Assembly (NCBI GenBank): GCA_025403435.1
Contig: CM046330.1
Span: 18,560,239 to 18,624,238 of the forward strand
Source of the DNA: Artocarpus heterophyllus
Lineage: Eukaryota > Streptophyta > Magnoliopsida > Rosales > Moraceae
Direction of reading: 5' to 3'
Length of the DNA stretch: 64,000 nt
A program made the position numbers and the translations under genes. How positions within the stretch are numbered: the stretch's first letter is position 1; each line of letters starts with the position of its first letter. Below the pieces are notes generated by a model. That model was not told where the DNA came from. It did not search any database and saw only the letters and a list, made by a program, of their open reading frames with translations. Shown piece by piece: positions 1 to 11,399 of the stretch.

Positions 1-641
1 TAACCTTAGGGGTAGGTCCCAAAACTTGGCTGGGCCACTATGGTGGTGTTCCTATTGGATTGCCTAAGATAAATAATAAGGCAATTTTCGGATGAGTAAT
101 GGATTAAATAGTAACAATGAAATTATGAACTTTATTTACTGTATTTTATAATTCTCATGATAGTAATGAATTTTAATATTCAAATTAATTTTTTTTCACA
201 TTTTAGTCTTACAGAGTCTTTTGCTCACTGTGTACTTGTTTTAGACTTTTCCCCTAAGTAAATTCCAGCTTAAGACCTATTATGATTCTACTAAATAGAT
301 TCGTGAGCTGTAGGAATTCTATTTAGTTCATTTGCTTATTTAATCAAGGCATGTAATATTTTATTCCATTTTTCTCGTATTGGACTATGGTTGTAATTTA
401 TTTGTTGTCGATACTATGTGCATGCACAAATGTGGGTCTAGTGGGGCCCGACTTGTATTATCTGTCTTTACTATTCTATTTTATTTTATCTGCTTTGATT
501 GTAAAGAAATTGTTTAAAAGTTTTTAAATTTGCCACATTTTCTAAGATAATTTAGATATTTAATTGATGATTTTAATTAAGATTGGTTTTATTAATCCAA
601 TTAATCTGCAACGTCACCACCCGGATTTGGGTTTATGACTA
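1..641 (+). mobile_element. Tekay-type LTR, 3' part (truncated by window edge)
   Basis: This matches the downstream half of the Tekay LTR at about 9465-10147. It shares the block around GGTAGGTCCC and the palindromic CCACTATGGTGG (9-50), then AT-rich sequence, and an end that resembles the degraded terminus of the other LTR (ACGTCACC...TTGGG...ATGAC). The LTR start lies outside the window. No coding frame is visible. It is a separate copy from the element beginning at 797. The exact right border is uncertain because the terminal CA is mutated. Confidence 0.65.
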
Positions 642-796
642 GCACACTTTAAATATAAATTTCTCATTCACTAGTTACTATTTTAAGCATATAAATATAT
701 GATTTCAATCTCCTCGAGATGGAGAACAGTAGATTCGCCAAGATTTGTCACTTTTACAAAATAGGTCTCACCCAAAGTTATGCCTTAAAATGACTT
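642..796. other. Unassigned spacer before the Tekay element
   Basis: AT-rich sequence between the LTR remnant and the TG that starts the next LTR. No gene or structured repeat is seen. GACTT at 792-796 would be the left target duplication of the Tekay element, but its right partner is lost. Confidence 0.4.
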
Positions 797-873
797 TGTA
801 ATGCTCGAAAATTAATTAAGTGTTATTAGTGTATAAAGCGGTGGATTAGTATGCTATGATGTATTTTAGAACT
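797..873 (+). repeat. Tekay 5' LTR, first 77 bp
   Basis: It starts TGTAATGCTCG, a decayed form of the TGTAACGCCCCG end kept in the related solo LTR at 42777. It matches the beginning of the 3' LTR at 14676. It is cut after GAACT (869-873), where the Athila element is inserted, and resumes at 8029. Confidence 0.8.
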
Positions 874-1488
874 TGATAAGACTGTAAAAGTGTATATTTT
901 ACAAGGCTTAAATCATTTATTTATGCTTTTATTTCTCATTAAATCCTCTAATTAATAACATTTTTGTGTTAATAAGTATTTTTGTGTCTTAGTGTGAAAA
1001 TGTGTTTAAAAATATGTTTTTAGTGTGTTTTTATATTTAATAATATTTTTGGTAATTTTTAAAGTCGTTTCGGTGTGTTAAATAAGTGTTTAGTTTGTAA
1101 ATAGTTAAAACCACAAAAATATTGTACAGTTATTTTATTTTGAGTTTTAATGTGTTTGATCGTGTATTTTAAGTTTGTAAATAAATTCTATTATATTTTT
1201 AGTAATTTTTAAAAATATTTTCAAGTCATAAAAATTATATCTGTGCTAAACTGTAACAGACTGGAAATTTTAAGAGTTTTTATCTATTTTTGTGTGTTTT
1301 ATTGTAAAATAAATACTTTAAATATTTTTGTAAATATTATGTTTGTAAAATAATTAACTTTAGTGTTTTTGTGATTTTTAGATTTGAAATCTGGAGGAAA
1401 AACGGAGCAAAACGACGTAAAAACGGATAAAATCAGACATTAAATGTATCAAAAAGATAAAGAAAAATTCAAATTTAAATTAAATGAG

Positions 1489-1497
1489 ACACGTGGC
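1489..1497 (+). promoter_or_regulatory. G-box/ABRE-like ACACGTGGC in Athila LTR
   Basis: A perfect ACACGTGGC motif about 360 bp upstream of the TATA box, conserved in the 3' LTR at 6478-6486. In plants this core binds bZIP or bHLH factors and is typical of ABA-responsive promoters. Function here is inferred. Confidence 0.5.
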
Positions 1498-1848
1498 AAT
1501 TTTCTGACTATTAGATTCACTGTCAAATTAATCATGACAGTCCGAGGAAGAGATAGTGTCAAATTTCATGCGGTCGCCTCCACTGTAGCGGTTTTCCAAG
1601 CCTTCAGATTTGATTACCAAAACTAATCGAACGGTCTTCAATATCAGTCCCACTGGCCCCACCTGGGCCCTTTCTCGCACTGGCCTGTTGACTGTTGGAT
1701 CATGAAATGAACGGTATAGATTGTGCCTGTTTTGTGCTATCGTGATATGCGATGCACTAGATTATAAACTCAAACTTGCACTTCGAAGACGCGTTTCAGT
1801 ATTAAAAAAATAAAAATAAAAATAAAAAAATGGCAAACAATAATTTTT

Positions 1849-1868
1849 CAAGGCTATAAATAGCCTTG
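1849..1868 (+). promoter_or_regulatory. TATA box inside a perfect palindrome, Athila 5' LTR
   Basis: CAAGGCTATAAATAGCCTTG has 8-bp arms around TAAA and contains the plant TATA consensus TATAAATA. It is repeated exactly at 6960-6979 in the 3' LTR. It marks the likely U3/R junction a few dozen bases downstream. Confidence 0.7.
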
Positions 1869-2926
1869 AATTGCCCCTTGAACGACGCATCCCTTCAGGC
1901 CTTTGGCCCTCTTTTCCTTTTTCCTTTCTGTTGAGTTAAACTCAACAGTATCTTCTTAGATAAAATAATGCTTAAATTAGTGCAGAGAGTTTGGTGAGGT
2001 AGAGAGATGATCTTGTATGCATAATATTTTGGTATGGATTTTAACTTTAAATCTGTTTTGTAATGCTTATATTTTGTGGAATAAATTATATCCTTATGTT
2101 TTTAATAATTATTATTAATGTTGTTATGCTGCTCAATTCTTGCATAAATTCAGTTATGCTTTTTTATGTAATTTAATTGTGTTGCATAATTAATATTAAT
2201 AATACTGAAGTCATCCTTGTTTATTAAGTTGAGTTTCTGCTGCATTATAGACATGAACTGGCAAGTAAATGCTTGGTAATTCTTGATTTATTGTAGACAG
2301 AGGATGGCATAGTGTATTCTTAGACAATTTAATAAGTCGAGATGCTGCCGAAATTAACACAATAATTTGTTCCATAAAAATATAAAAATTTTGATTTGTT
2401 ATTATTTTTTCTATCTTAAAATTATGTTAATTATGATTGAGTGACAGCGGTTATAATTTTCATAATTAGTGTACCAAATCATCAGTGAGAGATGATTATT
2501 TTGCTAGTTTTTTTATAGAAAAACCCTTACTGCATTATGGCTTGCTATATTGTCGCTCTCGGTTGACCTATATAATTAGTAAAAAGTGCTTGCAATTAAT
2601 GAGAAAAGATATAATAAATCAAATGCTTGAGATAATTATTAATTAGAATTAAAATTTCATATCAATTGCAAAACATACAAGGAATTCTTAAAGCTTCACC
2701 ATTTTAATTTTATGCTTTAAATTTTGAATTAAATAAAATAAAAACCACAAAAATATTTATTTCATTTTACACTTTGATTTCAAAAGCTGCTTGCCTTTTT
2801 GAACGTTTATTTTTATCAATCTCCTGAGTTACAAATTTTCACCTCCCTGTAGATACGACAACTTTTCTATACTACAAACATCCGTCGTTTAAAGAAGAAA
2901 CACATTTTGAGGCATTACCACTATTT

Positions 2927-2944
2927 TGGCGCTGTTGCCGGGGA
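2927..2944 (+). other. Primer-binding site, tRNA-Asp type
   Basis: TGGCGCTGTTGCCGGGGA lies 3 bases after the LTR. It is complementary to the 3' terminus of plant tRNA-Asp with one mismatch (C to T). This tRNA is the usual Athila primer. Confidence 0.85.
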
Positions 2945-3434
2945 GGTGCCGTTACTCTATCAGATTGCTGAATTAAACTGGAAAACAGGTAAGTGATCTA
3001 TCCTTATTATTTGTAAATATTATTTTAATTATTTGCATTTTTAATTAGTGTGTGTATTATTAAAAAAATTGAAAAAAAAATTAAATTAGATAAAAAAAGG
3101 GGCAGATGCTTTTCACTCACTACTTTATTCGTTTCGGATAAAAAAAAGCTTAACATCTCGTCTTTTGTTTTGCAAGTTTGGGTAATTGTAAAATTTGTTG
3201 GATTTTGTCAAAAAGGCTCAATGTTGGGACTTGATCCCACGACTATAAGGCTAACACCCTTGCCTAAGAAAGTTGGGAATTCTAAGCGTGTCCACTGTGA
3301 ACCCCCAACGATCTGGGAATCCAATTAATTTACCATTATTCAGCTTGAAAATTTTTCTTAAAAAAAAATAATAAGATTAAAAAAATTAAAAAATCCAAAA
3401 AAAGTATTGGGAAGTTCATAGGGAAATCATTGCA

Positions 3435-4379
3435 AATTTTTCCCAACAACACTTAGAACCATTTTATAGTGCTTGGTGGAGATTTAAAGACTTGCTAGAT
3501 AGGTATCCTCACCATGGTTTTTCTAGGGATTATCTTTTAGAAATTTTTATATATTGGTTAAGTCTTGAAACTAGAAATTGGGTAGAGAGAGGAGATGGTA
3601 CCACCGCGTTTTACCAATGACCTACTGACGAAGCCTATTATATGTTGGAAGATATGGCCGAATATGATTATTGGAAATTGAATAGTTCTAGGAACAATTT
3701 ATTTCGGGAGAACAATTCAAATTTTTTAGAACCTTGGCCTAAAAATCAACCCTAAATTTTGGAGTCAAATTTTGAATTGCAAGAAACATATAGTGACCAA
3801 AATAGGGTGAATCTAGAAGAAACCTTAGAAACATTGGAAGAAACTGTAGAAAAATATATGGAAAGCATGAGAAGAATAGAAATAGATAGGCTTGAATATC
3901 ATCTTGATTCTATAAGTGAGGAAGAAATAGTTGACCTAGTCATTGAAGAAGAAACTTTAGAACCCACCAATTTTGAGGAGCAACTTTTAGGAGAGGAATG
4001 TAAGGAAGAGAATGAAGACTTAGCTATAGAACAGGAACAATCATCACCCTTAGTCTTAGATTCTCAACCTCAGTTGCCACAAGAATTCACCAAAGACGAT
4101 GTTTACCAAGATCCTATGTGGCCACCACCTCCTCCACTGTCTCTAGCATTGTTTTTAAGGACCTACCAAGAATATAAAATGTGTCTAAGTTGCATGAGTT
4201 TAAATGTTTCATATTTTGCCAATCTTGAGGGCATATTCACACAAGACCCATATGTGGTGTCTTTCGACACTTACTATGGGAGGAAGCCGCTCTTTGACGA
4301 CTTTCCACTAGGAGTGGAGTTGAAAGAAAGATTTGCTGAATTCAGAGGATCAAGCGATGGGAAAACACTTTCAAAGTAA
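3435..4379 (+). pseudogene. Athila gag-like remnant
   Basis: A single + frame continues from about 3435 to the TAA at 4379, broken by TGA near 3617 and TAA near 3753. The upstream part has the gag signatures WWRFKDLLDRYPHHGF and DEAYYMLEDMAEYDYW. The open 206-codon part (3759-4379) is rich in Glu with a Pro run (WPPPPPLS) and no zinc knuckle. In autonomous Athila elements this is the capsid region, followed by protease and pol, which are absent. The true start is not visible. It is an old remnant, although the second half stays open. Confidence 0.75.
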
Positions 4380-5860
4380 CATCTTTACCTTCCCTTCTTT
4401 GTAATATAGTTTATAATATTTTTTTGTGTTGTTGTGTGCTATGTTGATTTTCTTTAAGAAAAAAAGAAATTTGTTTTGAAAATTTAAAATGAAGGCTATT
4501 AATTAAATTTGTTCAGAATGGCTGAGTTAAGGAGTTAAATTGTTTTCTCTCGAGACGCATTCTAATAAATCTAATTTTGTAAATGCAATTGGTTTGGATT
4601 TTCAAATAAATTTTTTTAAAAAAAGTGTGTTTATTTTAGTTTTTGTTTGTTAAGTTTGCTACAGATCATCTCTGCAGCTGTGCTGATTCAGGTAATATTT
4701 TTGCTGCTTTCACCATTCTTTTATTCATTTTGAATAATGTACATTTTAGTTTGGGGGGAGAGAGTTGTGCTTAAAAGTTATGCATGAGAGAGTTGTGGTT
4801 CAGAGTTGTGCATGTAGGATTTGTACTTCAATGTTGTGCTAAAATTTTTCAATTTTTGGCCAAATTTTTTATTTTGCTCTAGATTTTTGTGCATTTTTCA
4901 TTTTTGTGTGTTATTTTTTTTTGTGAGTCATAAAATTTAAAAATAAAATTAAAAAATGCTTTGTAAATATTAGTTTCTTAGTAATTAACGTGTTATTATT
5001 TTGTTTTGATTTCTGAATTTCATATTAATGTAATATTATCTTTCTATTCTTTGGATTATCTAATTTTATGGACTCTCAAAACTTTGGTTTTATTTAACAT
5101 TTTTAAGTGTTTATTTTTCAAAGTGTTTGCAAGCCATTCTTTTCACACACGCACTGTAATGTTTAATTGTGGTGGTAAGTCAAAGTTATGAATATTTGAG
5201 TTTTGTTATTTTGTGAAGATGAATAAATAAAGGGAGCAATATTTTCAAAATTAATAAACTAATTAAATAAAAAAGAAGAATAAAAAGAAAAAAATAAATT
5301 GTAAATAAATGAAGTGTGCAATTATATAAATTAATGAATAAATTTGGATAAGTTTGGTTTCATAGCCTCTTTAACTCGAGTAAGTAAGTTCTAAGGGGTG
5401 CTTCAACACCTAGTACCTTAGACTAACTGGTCTAAGAGTTACTAACCCAAAGCTCGTTAAATGGGTTATGGAGAAAGCTTAAGGGAACTAAGCATTGCAC
5501 TATCCATAATTGTAAAGTCTGTAAATATTTCTATGTTTTTGCTCTTTAATTGTTCCAAATCAACAATTTAAAGTGTTGCCGTCTGTAGGAGTGAATTGAT
5601 GTAAAATATCAAAATAATTTTATTCTTAGTTTTAAAACTTCATAATTATTCATTATCCCTTTCTGCACTAAGTCTAGTTTGTATACATTTTGTTAAATAG
5701 CATATAAATTGTTCAAATAAAATTTTTGTTTTATTAGTCTATCTAGTTAGATAAGTCAAATTATTGTTAAATGATTTCCATTTTATGATTATTCAATATA
5801 TCATTTCATAATTATATCGCTTTAATTGCTAGAGACTAGCAATAAGCTGGTTGGGGGATG
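4380..5860 (+). other. Noncoding internal region of Athila derivative
   Basis: AT-rich sequence with no domain-bearing frame. It contains a perfect 7-bp stem with a 6-base loop at 5417-5436 (CTTAGAC/GTCTAAG). The last bases, CTGGTTGGGGGATG (5847-5860), form the purine-rich plus-strand primer beside the 3' LTR. Confidence 0.7.
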
Positions 5861-8023
5861 TGATAAGACTGTAAAAGTGTATATTTTACAAGGCTTAAAT
5901 CATTTATTTATGCTTTTATTTCTTATTAAATCCTCTAATTAATAACATTTTTGTGTTAATAAGTATTTTTTGTGTCTTAGTGTGAAAATATGTTTAAAAA
6001 TGTGTTTTTAGTGTGTTTTTATATTTAATAATATTTTTGATAATTTTTAGAGTCGTTTTGGTGTGTTAAATAAATGTTTAGTTTGTAAATAGTTAAAACC
6101 ATAAAAATATTGTACAATTATTTTATTTTGAGTTTTAATGTGTTTGATAGTGTATTTTAAGTTTGTAAATATATTCTATTATATTTTTAGTAATTTTTAA
6201 AAATATTTTCAAGTCATAAAAATTATATATGTGCTAAACCATAAGAGACTAGAAATTTTAGGAGTTTTTATCTATTTTTGTGTGTTTTATTGTAAAATAA
6301 ATATTTTAAATATTTTTGTAAATATCATGTTTGTAAAATAATTAATTTTAGTGTTTTTGTGATTTTTAGATTTGAAATCTAGAGGAAAAATAGAGCAGAA
6401 CGGCGTAAAAATGGATAAAATCGGACATCAAATGCATCCAAAAAGATAAAGAAAAATTCAAATTTAGATTAAATGGGACACGTGGCAATTTTCTGACCGT
6501 TAGATTCACTGCCAAATTAATTGTGACCATCCGAGGAAGAGACGCGTGTAAATGCGTCATCCGTTGCGTCAACCGAGTCTCACAGTGCTGTCCACATGTC
6601 GAAATATGATTTGCGCGTACACAACACGCACCGACAAGTCTCACATACGTCAGAGGGAATCTTAGACAGTGTTGGATCTCATGTGGTCGCCTCCACTATA
6701 GCGGTTTTCCAAGCCTTCAGATTTGATTACCAAGACTGATCGAACGGTCTTCAATATCAGTCCCACTAGCCCCACCTGGGCCCTTTCTCGCGCTAGCCTG
6801 TTGACCGTTGGATCGTGAAATGAACAGTATAGATTGCGCCTATTTTATGCTACCAGTGATATGCCATGCACTAGATTATAAACTCAAACTTGCACTCCAA
6901 AGATGCGTTTCAGCGTTAAAAAAATAACAATAAAAATAAAAATGGCAAACAATATTTTTCAAGGCTATAAATAGCCTTGCATTGCCCCTTGAATGACGCA
7001 TCCCTTCATTTCCTTTCTTTTTCCTTTCTGTTGAGTTAAACTCAGCAGTATCTTCTTAGATAAAATATTGCTTAAATTAGTGTAGAGAGTCTGGTGAGGT
7101 AGAGAGATGATCTTGTATGCATAATATTTTGGTATGGATTTTAACTCTATATCTGTTTTGTAATGCTTACATTTTGTGGAATAAATTATATTCTTATGTT
7201 TTTAATAATTATTATTAATGTTGTTATGCTGCCCAATTCCTGCATAAATTCAGTCATGCTTTCTTTATGTAATTTAATTGTGTTGCATAATTAATATTAA
7301 TAATACTGAAGTCATGCTCGTTTATTAAGTTGAGTTTCTGCTGCATTATAGACATAAACTGGCATAGTAAATGCTTGGTAATTCTTGATTTATTATAGAC
7401 GAAGGATGGCATAGTGTATTCTTAGACCAATTAATAAGTCGAAGTGCTACCAAAATTAACGCAATAATTTGTTCCATAAAAATATAAAAATTTTGATTTA
7501 TTATTATTATTTTTATCTCAAAATTATGTTAATTATGATTAAGTGACAGCGGTTATAATTTTCATAATTAGTGTACCAAATCATCAGTGAGAGATGATTA
7601 TTTTGCTAGTTTTTTTATAGAAAAACCCTTACTGTATTTGGCTTGCTATATTGTCGCTCTCGATTGACCTATATAATTAGTAAAAAGTGCTTGCAATTAA
7701 TGAGAAAAGATATAATAAATCAAATGCTTTAGATAATTATTAATTAGAATTAAAATTTTATATCAATTGCAAAACATACAAGGGATTCTCAAAGCTTCAC
7801 CGTTTTAATTTTATGCTTTAAATTTTGAATTAAATAAAATAAAAACCATAAAAATATTTATTTCATTTTACACTTTGATTTCAAAAACTGCTTGCCTTTT
7901 TGAACATTTTTTTTATCAATCTCCTGAGTTACAAATTTTCACCTCTCTGTGGATACGACAACTTTTCTATACTACAAACGTTCGTCGTTTAAAGAAAAAA
8001 CACATTTTGGGGCGTTACCACCA
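5861..8023 (+). repeat. 3' LTR of nested Athila element
   Basis: It starts TGATAAGACTG directly after the purine tract and ends ACCACCA before GAACT. It carries the G-box at 6478-6486 and the palindromic TATA box at 6960-6979. It holds an extra segment at 6543-6666, rich in GCGT motifs, that is missing from the 5' LTR. Short ORFs here are not genes. Confidence 0.93.
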
Positions 8024-8028
8024 GAACT

Positions 8029-10147
8029 TAATTTGGCTGTGATATTTCTAAATTAATGTTATTTCTAATTATTTTAATCATTTTTAATTACTCTGGGTTA
8101 TTTTTAATTGTTATTTTGAATTTTGAAACAAAAAATTTGTTAAATACCAAATACGCCTCTTTTTATAAAATCGTAGGTGGCACACGGTTTTTACATAGTG
8201 AAATCATCCACCTTTTCTTTTATTTAATCTCTTTCTCCCTCTCTTTCCCTCACTCTCTCACATTCTCTTTCTCTCTCACTCTCAGACTCTCTCTCGTCTC
8301 ACTCTTTCTCCCTTCCTTCTCCTTTGATTCAAATTTTGAACTCAAGCTTTGATTCTTAGCCAGATTGGAGGTCAAGGAACATGATTAAGCTATGGCAAAC
8401 TTGTTTTAAAGCTCAGATTCGAGGTTAGTTTAACTTTTTTTTTTTTTTCAAAACTTCAAACTTTTTCTCAAAATTTTCAATTTCTTTAAAATGTTAGAAT
8501 CTAAGATATATAAGCTCAGAAAACCTTAAATCTAGTAATACCCGAATCATATAGAATCTAGGCTTAGTTTGATGAAAAACAGATTTAAATCAAGTTTTTC
8601 TATTTTTCTCAATTTTTCACATTTTTGGATTTCTTTGAAATTTTTTATGTAAATCTTGTTTAAATTAGTTTAAAAGTGTTGTATTATGTTTTTTCTACCT
8701 TCAATGAATGTTTTGTATGCTTAGGAATTAAGAAAACAGGTTAGAAATGAGGATTTAGACTCAGGGAAGCCGAGACCTAAGTCTGGAAATTTCTAAAATT
8801 TTCTTAGTTCGGCAGGCCGGATTCATGAGTCTGGTAGGCTAGACTCATGCCTTTGGTAGGCTGAACCTAGAAATAGTTCGACAAGCAGGTCCTAATTTGC
8901 CAGGAGGCTAAACTATACAGTTTGGCAGGCTAGACTCGGGAAACCGGCAGGCCGATTGGGTTTTGTAAAAATTTGTCATTTTTTACCCGTTTTTCCTGTT
9001 TAAAAACTAGAATAAGATTTTAAACTTTTAGTATGATTTTATGGACCTAAATGACACTCTAGGACACCATGAGATAGCTTAGTAGTATAGGATATCCTAA
9101 GCTAGATATTGATAAACTTAGTTTATATTTAAGGTTGGTCGCGGTTCCGTGGAGCTAACGTATAGTAGATCGGGACTGTGGTGTTGGACATCGACACCGA
9201 TATTGAGGTAAGACTTCTACTTCTTCCTTGGTAGCCAGATTTTTAAATGATTTTTGGTCTCAAAATGATTTCTTCAAAAATGTTTTCAATGAATGGCTGA
9301 AAAATATTTTTATAAGATGTTTTCATAAACAGTAAAATGAGATGATTTTTTTAATGAACTACATAATGAATGTAAATGAATATACTTAGTAAAATGAGAT
9401 TTTTAAAACTATAGAAATACATAGATGGGCATGATGTCATATTCAAAGTTTGGGTCATGTAGAGTACGACCTTGGAGGTAGGTCCCGAAACCCAACTAAG
9501 CCACTATGGTGGTGAAACATATGGTTTACCTAAGAAAAGATAATAAATCCTTTTTGGTCAAACAATAAATGGATTTTGGTAAGATCAATTTTATTGAATT
9601 TATTTATCCATTTATTATTTAATCCTATTTCCTAAATATTTTCTTGAATGAGGAATTTTATATTCAAATTAAATGTTTTTGTAACCTAGTCCTACTGAGC
9701 CTTCTGCTTACTTTTTACTTGTTTTCAAACCCTTTCCCTCTAGGTGGAATGCAGCTTAGGACCAATTGGGAGGCTACCGATCGGACTCGAGAGCAATAGA
9801 AGACTTGAATAGGTTATTTGTAAGAATTAATCAAGGCATGCATCATTTTAACTTCTTTTTTTTTTCTCATTGGATAGTGGTTGTAGATTTAATTATTGTC
9901 AGTACTATGTATGTGCATAAGGTGTTGGCTCGGTGGGACCTGACACGTATTTTCTTTTTTTATTTTATTTTATCTTCTTTTACCTTCCTCTTGTCTATTT
10001 TATTATTATAATAATCGTCTCAAGGGGTTTTAAATTGTCACATTTTTCATAATTAATCAAACACTTTAATTCATGATTTTAATTAAAATTTGACTTGATT
10101 AACCTAATTAATCTGTCACGTCATCTCTCGGTCTTTGGGGCGTGACA
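8029..10147 (+). repeat. Tekay 5' LTR, remainder
   Basis: It resumes after the Athila insertion and matches the 3' LTR from about 14753. It contains a TATA-like TATTTAA at 8221-8227 followed by a CT-rich leader (8228-8330), a cluster of CGGCAGGCCG-type repeats (8807-8955), the CCACTATGGTGG block (9503-9514) and the end GGGGCGTGACA. The 98-codon and 81-codon ORFs are chance frames. LTR total is about 2.2 kb. Confidence 0.85.
8221..8330 (+). promoter_or_regulatory. Putative core promoter and CT-rich leader of Tekay LTR
   Basis: TATTTAA is followed by about 100 bp of (CT)n-rich sequence. The same arrangement occurs at 14950-15065 in the 3' LTR and, in reverse, around 42398-42502 in the solo LTR. 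The 50 bp upstream are also conserved among the three copies. Confidence 0.5.
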
Positions 10148-10250
10148 GAATAGTATTAGTGCCCTAGGTTATGACCTTGAGAATTGTGCACACATAGGTA
10201 CGACAGTGAACTACCATTGACAGTCCAATTTTGTTTTCAGAACTGAGAAA
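10148..10250 (+). other. Tekay untranslated leader with decayed primer site
   Basis: Directly after the LTR, TAGTATTAGTGC resembles the initiator-Met primer site TGGTATCAGAGC with 4 differences, followed by a CTTAGGTTATG-like block common after this site in chromoviruses. Confidence 0.5.
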
Positions 10251-11115
10251 ATGGCACCTAGACGTCATTCATTTGTTGCTGATGCCAACCCAGGAAACAA
10301 GGAAAGTATGATGGGGGCGATGCTTGCTGCTTTTCGGTAGATGGCAGCGAGGGCAAGACTGAAGGATTCAGAGGCTAGTCGTCGGCACATGTACTTTAAA
10401 GAGTTCTGACGTGCATCTGTTCTGACCTTTGACGGAAATAGGGACCCATACATGGCTGAATATTGGTTAGATTTAGTTGTGAAACACCTGGATACCCTTG
10501 GCATATCGGCAGAGTATCGTGTGGAGTTTACAGCTTAAAAATTTGAAAGAGATGCTAATACTTGGTGGAAACAAGCTAAACGCCTGGAGAACAATGGGAA
10601 CATTAGCTGGGACAGGTTCGAGGAGCTATTCTATGACCGTTATTTCCCACAAGGATATAGAGATCAAAAGGCCATTGAATTTTACAGATTAGAGTAGGAT
10701 GATATGTCAGTTTGGGAGTACGAGGCAAAGTTTAATGAGTAGGCCAAGTTTGCCCTATCCGCCGTGGCATCAAAGTGTGAGAAGTGTATTAAGTTTCAAT
10801 AAGGGCTTAAGGCTTCCATTCTACTGCAGGTGGCTACCTTGGACTTAGGAATTTTGGTGAGCTGTGTCATCAACTATATCTATGGAAAATGATTGGGCAC
10901 GCTACTGCGAGGATCGAGCAAGGACATTAGGAGGACCACAAAGGAGCGGCAGGAGGAGTACCTGTAGCCATCTACCTCAAGGAAAGAACCAACAAGGTAA
11001 CGTAAATAGTAGAAGCAACAGTTCATCCAGTAGCGGATGCATCAATCCCTATAATTTCCATTGCCACTATTACCAGCAACCAAGACACATCAAGAGGAAC
11101 TGCCCAATCAGGAGT
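10251..11115 (+). pseudogene. Tekay gag (capsid/nucleocapsid), broken
   Basis: An ATG at 10251 opens a frame interrupted by several stops. Recognisable capsid pieces are ANTWWKQAKRLE, FEELFYDRYFPQGYRDQKA and MSVWEYEAKFNE. The zinc knuckle near 11058-11103 is degraded (CHYYQQPRHIKRNCP). At least one frameshift is needed after about 10870. Gag would form the virus-like particle and bind the RNA. The ORF on the opposite strand at 10265-10504 is a shadow. Confidence 0.8.
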
Positions 11116-11399
11116 GCTCTTCTAGGACTTTAGGCCAAAGAAGGAGCCAATCGTTAGCCTTAGCCTCATACTACCTCCGCCTTAACAATTCCCTCAATTG
11201 TAGTTCCATTAGTTTGCTCCTCAGCAACTACCACACCCAACACAAGGATACTAGCCGTAGAACTTCTAGCGTAATGCCCCTCAGTATCGAGCACCAAGTA
11301 CAGCTAGCGTGCAGTCACTTCCACCGCAGTAATATCAACCAACTAATCCAAGACTTAGCAATGTTGGTAGAGGAAAAGGGAAAGCCTCCAGTTCAAGTT

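Larger units (their letters stand above)
874..2923 (+). repeat. 5' LTR of nested Athila element
   Basis: It begins TGATAAGACTG and ends ATTACCACTA; the 3' copy has the usual CCA end. It is closely similar to 5861-8023 but lacks about 124 bp present there at 6543-6666. It contains a G-box (1489-1497) and a TATA box inside a palindrome (1849-1868). No real coding frame is present; the short ORF at 1444-1626 is LTR sequence. Confidence 0.93.
874..8023 (+). mobile_element. Complete non-autonomous Athila-like LTR element nested in the Tekay LTR
   Basis: The 7150-bp insertion is bounded by a perfect 5-bp duplication, GAACT, at 869-873 and 8024-8028. It starts TG and ends CA, with LTRs of 2050 and 2163 bp. 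The primer site is complementary to the 3' end of plant tRNA-Asp, as in Athila elements. The internal region is only about 2.9 kb and holds a gag-like frame but no protease, RT, RNase H or integrase. It therefore must have moved, if at all, on proteins from another element, making it a LARD-like derivative. The LTR junction is clear at both ends. Confidence 0.93.

Noticed and set aside
3220..3262. tRNA-like T-arm and anticodon-like stem on the minus strand (GTGGGATCAAGTCCCA)
   Set aside because: No matching acceptor stem or D-arm can be found in the expected distance; the segment lies in the leader of an Athila element.
8056..8352. 98-codon ORF and the 81-codon ORF at 9766
   Set aside because: Phe/Ser/Leu-rich translation of the CT-rich leader and of AT-rich LTR sequence; not conserved in the 3' LTR.
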